From Trachelipus rathkii (lineage: Eukaryota > Arthropoda > Malacostraca > Isopoda > Trachelipodidae), in NCBI GenBank assembly GCA_015478945.1, contig JABUQX010088436.1:2501-30000 (forward strand): a stretch of DNA of 27,500 nt, in the 5' to 3' direction. How positions within the stretch are numbered: the stretch's first letter is position 1; each line of letters starts with the position of its first letter. The notes beneath the pieces were generated by a model. It was not told the DNA's origin, made no database searches, and saw nothing but the letters and a program-made list of their open reading frames with translations. Shown here piece after piece: positions 22,430-27,500 of the stretch. The position numbers were made by a program, and so were the translations under genes.

Positions 22430-22740
22430 TAGTACCATTCTGACTCTGGGGTCTGAGCCGAGAGTGGCGCAATCCTGTGATAGAGAGGCGTGAGGAGAGA
22501 GCAGAGTCAGTTAGTCCACCGTGCGCGGTAGGGAGGCGAGGCGGAAAGACGAAGATTAAAGAGAGAGAGTGCAAGGTGAGCGTGAAGTAAGTGATAGCCA
22601 TCTGCGGTGGGTGACGCGTGCGTAAGTGATGGTTACGAAAGTGTACTGGTAGCGGAGTGCAGTTTGGCGGTTGTTGTACTAAAAGTGTACCTGAATACCT
22701 AACGACACTCCGAACTCTTAAGAAGATAAAGAAAAAATAA
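22430..22740. other. G+C-richer island
   Basis: About 300 bp clearly richer in G and CpG than its surroundings, for example GGCGAGGCGG and GACGCGTGCG, with three GTAAGT/GTGAG donor-like motifs on the + strand and TCAGTT, an initiator-like motif. The frame of 111 codons on the - strand has no protein-like features beyond its composition. It could be a promoter plus 5' exon or the leader of a retroelement. Confidence 0.35.
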
Positions 22741-23450
22741 TCATGCATAAGGATTAGACATCGACTATATCAGGATTTCTAGAGCGCCATAAGCCGCTCT
22801 GCATAAAGTGACAACAATTTTTATGCTGAATAATAAATGTTTTCGTGTGTCATGTATTTACGAAATTTCTCACCTGTATTATTAGCTTTTATATTGTTTA
22901 CGATATAATTTGAGAGGAAAGCTATACAGAGTGTTTGTTAAGACACATCTAATATTGGTGTCTTCTACTATTGTGAATTAATCTCTGTGGTGTTTCGCGA
23001 GTATTTATAGACATGAACAATCTCAACTGAAATATCCACCAAAAACCATACAATGAGTAGCACAAATTATGCATCATGAAGCAGAAATAAGCGCAAATAT
23101 ATAATGACAAATTTTTACAAAAACTCTCTCGCACACTAGAAGAGTCTGCAGAGAGGTCCTGAGAGCCGTGATGATCAACTAGCCGTGAGACGCTACCTAA
23201 TAAAACGTCTGAACGTAGACCACTATCTGCCATGGCTAAAATGTAGTCTACCTTACCTATCCTGCCCAATATTTATACAACTAGTAGTATAAAGCAGGTT
23301 TTATTTAAACAACCCAAATACCCCCTTATTATCAATCTTGATTTAATATGTTTATTCGATGTAATGGTGTATCGTTAATTTAGGTATGTAAATTTTATCT
23401 AACCCAGCTAACTACACAACTTTCAGATCATGCTTTGAAATTGGTGGTTG
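22741..23450. other. Non-coding region
   Basis: No gene recognised. A - strand frame at 22949-23269 (106 codons) has no recognisable motif and is judged chance. Confidence 0.5.
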
Positions 23451-23820
23451 TGTATTATATAATATATAGATTTATATAATTATTATATATTAATATTAAA
23501 TATTAATATATATATTATATATAATAATATAATATATAATATATATTATATTAATATTATATATATATAATCTTATATTAATACATATAATATATTAGTA
23601 TATATTATATAAATATTATATATATATATATAATATATATATATATTTAAATCTATTCTATATTAATTGTATATTAATATGTATATATAATATAATTATT
23701 AATATATATATATATTTATATTATATATGATATTATAAATAATATTAATATATTTATATTAGTATAATCTAATATTATATATATATTATAATATATTAAT
23801 ATATATATAAATTATTGATT
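23451..23820. repeat. TA-rich low-complexity tract
   Basis: Imperfect TA/TATTAA repeats; no gene. Confidence 0.9.
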
Positions 23821-26800
23821 TTCCTCTGTCCAAAGTTATATATTGGAGAAAAAAGGGACCGAGTACTTGCAGACGTGTGTCTTACAATTATTTTCATCTG
23901 ACTGAGTAATTCGAAGGGGGGTGGTGTGGAATTTTAAAAAAGCCTAACGAGATTTTTGTCTTATTTTGCCTCAAGGAATTTGGCTACATTGTATCAGACT
24001 ATATATTTTGGTGACTTAATTAATATAATACTATTCTAAAATACATTTAATCCTCACACGATCTTTTATATTTATATACAATAATATTTGATATAGTATA
24101 CCATTTAGTCTCGTGTCCTGATTAAATAAAATAAAGATCTCTATATATTTCTGTCATCATCTCTATAAACTTCTCCTGTTTATATATCAGCTCACCACAT
24201 ATATATATTTTGTATAAAATAGATTAAAAAAATATAGCCCTCCATTTAACTTTGTAAAAATTTTAATTTATGTTCGTAATTATGCTAAGACATTTGCTTA
24301 AATAAACAGCTAAAAATTTAGCATAACCTTATATAGAAATGATAATAAATTAAAACCCTACTGTTTGAGAATAATCTCTTCTACAATAGTATATAAACCT
24401 GTTCTGTTGAGGTACTCAGGCAATTATTAAGAATCAGATACTTATATTATGATATTAGCAAGAAAATCTCACATATTCAAGTATTACCTCTCTACTGAAA
24501 TATCCTCTACAGGCAAGAGAGATAAACTTCAAGGAATAAAGGTGCTGCGACGTTGTAATTTCGATTCACAAATTATTCGTACACTAATCACGTAAGAGTC
24601 AGATGGCAATGTGTTAGGAAAACGTGCTGGAAAGGCTGTTGTACTTACCTTAGAATTCGCCTTACGAAGAGAAGTAATCATAAACAGAGGATCTTATTGT
24701 TACTATATTTATACTTATTTAAATTGCATTATACTTATGTTTATTTATTATTCCTACAAGATATATTATAGTCCAAATCTAACATCCTCATCTTAATATC
24801 TAGGGTGCTTGCTAACACAAAATAAGAAGCATCGAAACTTAGCAAGTTTACCTATAGTTATAATTGTGAAATTATACCCGTAGATAGTAAACACCCAGAA
24901 CTACATTATTAATATATTGTCATTCATATACGCCTTAAATAAAAAAACAAATCAAAAATGGTAAAAATGAAAGATAAAAGAACAATCAATAATACTAAAT
25001 TTCTCAATCAGAACACTCGAGAAGATGACCAAGCAACCGAACATTATCTCACAAACGAAACACTTTCAAATTTCATTTTATATCTCAACCTTTTGGATCA
25101 TCGATGTACCAACTTAAACCTGAGGATTGGTCACAGTTTCGAGGATTCATTCGTCTGACATTATGAGAGCAAACTTCTATTCGTGACATGGATTTCTTTC
25201 ATTCTATCTCAAGTTGTGCTTCATTATAGGGCATAAAACTCTTTTTTGTGAATTCCACTTAACAGTAAAACTTCTGATTCCTTTTCGATTACTAATATAT
25301 TGGTTCTGTATGACCTCTCCCTTTATGGTATAGATAGAAATTTTAATTACAAATAAAGACCTTCATAATTTCAAGTATTAAAATTTGTGACCTCTATCAA
25401 TTATATGTAATGCGCATTTACGAAGAGTGGGATTTGGTTCTATATGTTGAGGAGTTTGTGGTAATTGCAGTAAATATCGTCAATTTTTCGATCTTGCACA
25501 ACAGTTATGTCATTTCGGGAAAGAGGAGGAGTGGATATAAGCGACCAAGTGCCAGACATGAGACAATGAGTAAACTGTGCGGACTGTAGATGGGTGGGAA
25601 AGTTTATTTTGTATTCCTTTCTCCCGGTGAAGTTCTCATAAATGAGTGTCTGGATTGTCCGACTCGCGTTCTCATTGCTTAATCGAAGAGGAAATGGCTC
25701 ATTAGCGCACTAGAATGAAAAGTGACATATAACTTTCATCAGGCAGAACACTTCTGCTCTCTTACAAAATATCTCGAGAGCAAATTGTTGGTCTCTCGTA
25801 CTATCAACTTGGGGAAACACTGAGCAGTGGGGTGACAGTAGCTAGTAGATCATACGCTTAAGATCTACGATATCACGACTGACCTGATATCCTTTGATTT
25901 AAGCAGGTTTCGAACATTCAAGTTGGCCAGATTTTAAACCTTGTGAATTAGGATTATATTCTATAATGTTCATAATCAATTAAGTTATGTTGATTGGAAA
26001 TATAGAAGCATTCTTTGATCTGTATAATGATCACATTGTAAAGATGGATAAAGTGATGATTTATTTATAGATAAAGACAGGATATAATTGGAGACCAAAA
26101 AGTGAATGCTTATGTGTGAGGATGCGGCCTTTATTTATTTTCCTGGTATAAGTTATAAATATTACATTAAGATAATTTTTTTATGTATTCAAAATATTTG
26201 TTTGAAGATATGGCTTATATGTTTAGATCTATATCGGGTGATTGTTATAATATTTGAATCTCGTAATTGATAGAGTAATTATATTATCTTTATTTCATTA
26301 TATATTTATTTATTGGTGTTTCTTATTCTAAATATGTAATTAGTTTTGTAATTTTTTTTACTACTTTTATGGATCTTCGGAACACTTAATTGATTATGAT
26401 TTGTCATCTTGTGTGACGTATAAGTATAACATTGAATAGAATCCAAATGTTCAACTTTTATAATCCCTCTATTTTTTATTGTCATATTTAGATTTAAATT
26501 CTAATATTGTTTCTACATAACTTTACCTCCCCACCTCCGGTGATAGCAGGCAAGGTGATTGAATTGTAGGGGCTAGTTTTCAAAGTGCGATTATATCTGT
26601 TGGTAGAAAAGTTGTTAATATTGATTAATTGTAAGTTAGATTAATGTAATCATGATGGCTGAATAAATTTTTACGTATCGATATTCAATTAGGTGTAAAA
26701 AATTAGATATTTTAAATTAAAACTAGTGCTTCTTGAGAAAGATATTCTGTGCACATTTGAATACAGATTTCTAAATATTTAAGACAAAGCCAGAAGTAGA

Positions 26801-27500
26801 GTATACTTCATCGTTTATTCTTACTGTCACGGCGTTGGACCCAATTGTCGCCGAAATCTCGCCAAGAGAGTAAATTTTGATTGTACAAAGGTCAATCGAA
26901 GTCCCATTTCAACTTTCACAAACCACAAAGCGGCGAGATGGGCGAATTTCTGTGAACCTGAGAGAAGACTGTTAAAGTGTGTAATTCGCACTTATTCAAT
27001 TAACGTCCTAGAAAGACGAAGCCATAGATTAATAAAAGGTGCAATTTTTATTTTACTTCTGTGTGAGAGAGAGTGAGTGACTAATGTTCTAATAAATTAT
27101 CAATATTGCATGATTACATTAGCAAATGAATTACTAGAATTATTCGTACAATTATCCATCCTCTATATGGAATAGGGGTGCTTTGGGCTTCTCTATAACT
27201 TAAGTCGACAATAATAAATTCTAAGCAAGTAATGTGCCACTATTAAATTCACTCTGGGGTTGTAGTTCCTCTTCTTTCCAGCTACACTTTCCTTATTGGT
27301 GGGAAACTCCTTGGTCTTCTTTCTGATTTTCTCAACTGATTAACTTTCTCTACTTAAAAGGCCCATGTCTGGGCCACATGAGATACTTTCTCCTTGAGGT
27401 TTACGTGATCGGGTGTGTTAAGCATTGTTCAGTTTATGTATGATTCATTTTGAAATGACGCTTGCCCTTGAGTGTTGACAACCCCTCGCGCTAACAGGGG
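23821..27500. other. Complex-sequence region with no recognised gene
   Basis: Composition is more even than upstream, with few simple repeats. Both strands have only short frames (at most 66 codons) with no recognisable motif. It may be intergenic, intronic or decayed mobile-element DNA. A motif at 26825-26870 could be a retroelement leader on the - strand (see findings). Confidence 0.5.

Noticed and set aside
22413..22748. Minus-strand frame of 111 codons in the G+C-rich island
   Set aside because: It is open because of composition; no domain or conserved motif is seen.
22949..23269. Minus-strand frame of 106 codons
   Set aside because: No recognisable motif and no neighbouring exon signals; chance length in this composition.
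24611..25158. Short + strand frames at 24611-24796 and 24958-25158
   Set aside because: 61 and 66 codons without motifs, close to what is expected by chance.

Overview
The window is very AT-rich eukaryotic DNA, packed with long (TA)n and (AAT)n microsatellites. An arthropod genome is the best guess. One gene pair resembles the baculovirus F / insect errantivirus envelope family, and there is a degenerate stretch of CCTAA/TTAGG arthropod telomere-type motif. The microsatellite density would suit a decapod crustacean, but the sequence does not settle this. No ordinary host gene was recognised.

Left part (1-16368): two direct repeats of about 1 kb (1-996 and 15390-16368), roughly 97% identical by eye, bracket about 14.4 kb holding almost all the credible coding sequence, all on the + strand. 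In order: (i) a basic, charged reading frame (2035-2388) overlapping an acidic, Ser-rich frame (to 3173), with an A AAA AAG heptamer, a 6-nt spacer and a possible stem-loop at the junction, which looks like a -1 frameshift site; (ii) about 4.4 kb without a credible gene, where pol would be expected in a retroelement; (iii) two very short frames, then one frame (8551-9369) broken by a single in-frame TAA; (iv) a basic, leucine-zipper-like protein (9653-10165); (v) an F-type envelope glycoprotein in two adjacent frames (10470-11633 and 11651-12796), with signal peptide, RxxR sites, fusion-peptide-like segment, coiled coil, transmembrane anchor and long tail, followed by AATAAA. Splice-acceptor-like sequences precede several frames, and a GTAAGT donor-like motif ends each direct repeat. 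The whole looks like a complex, retrovirus-like or giant LTR-like element with no visible reverse transcriptase. A canonical PBS, a polypurine tract and TG...CA ends are also not evident, so its class is open.

Right part (16369-27500): repeat-dominated sequence. It holds mixed TAA/TA repeats, a near-perfect foldback of about 190 bp with hammerhead-ribozyme-like core motifs, a satellite of about 47-bp self-complementary units (17370-18322), very long A/T-only tracts, the degenerate telomere-like stretch (20808-21090), a hAT-like non-autonomous transposon candidate (21304-22100), a G+C-richer island (22430-22740), and about 3.7 kb of more complex DNA with no recognisable gene.
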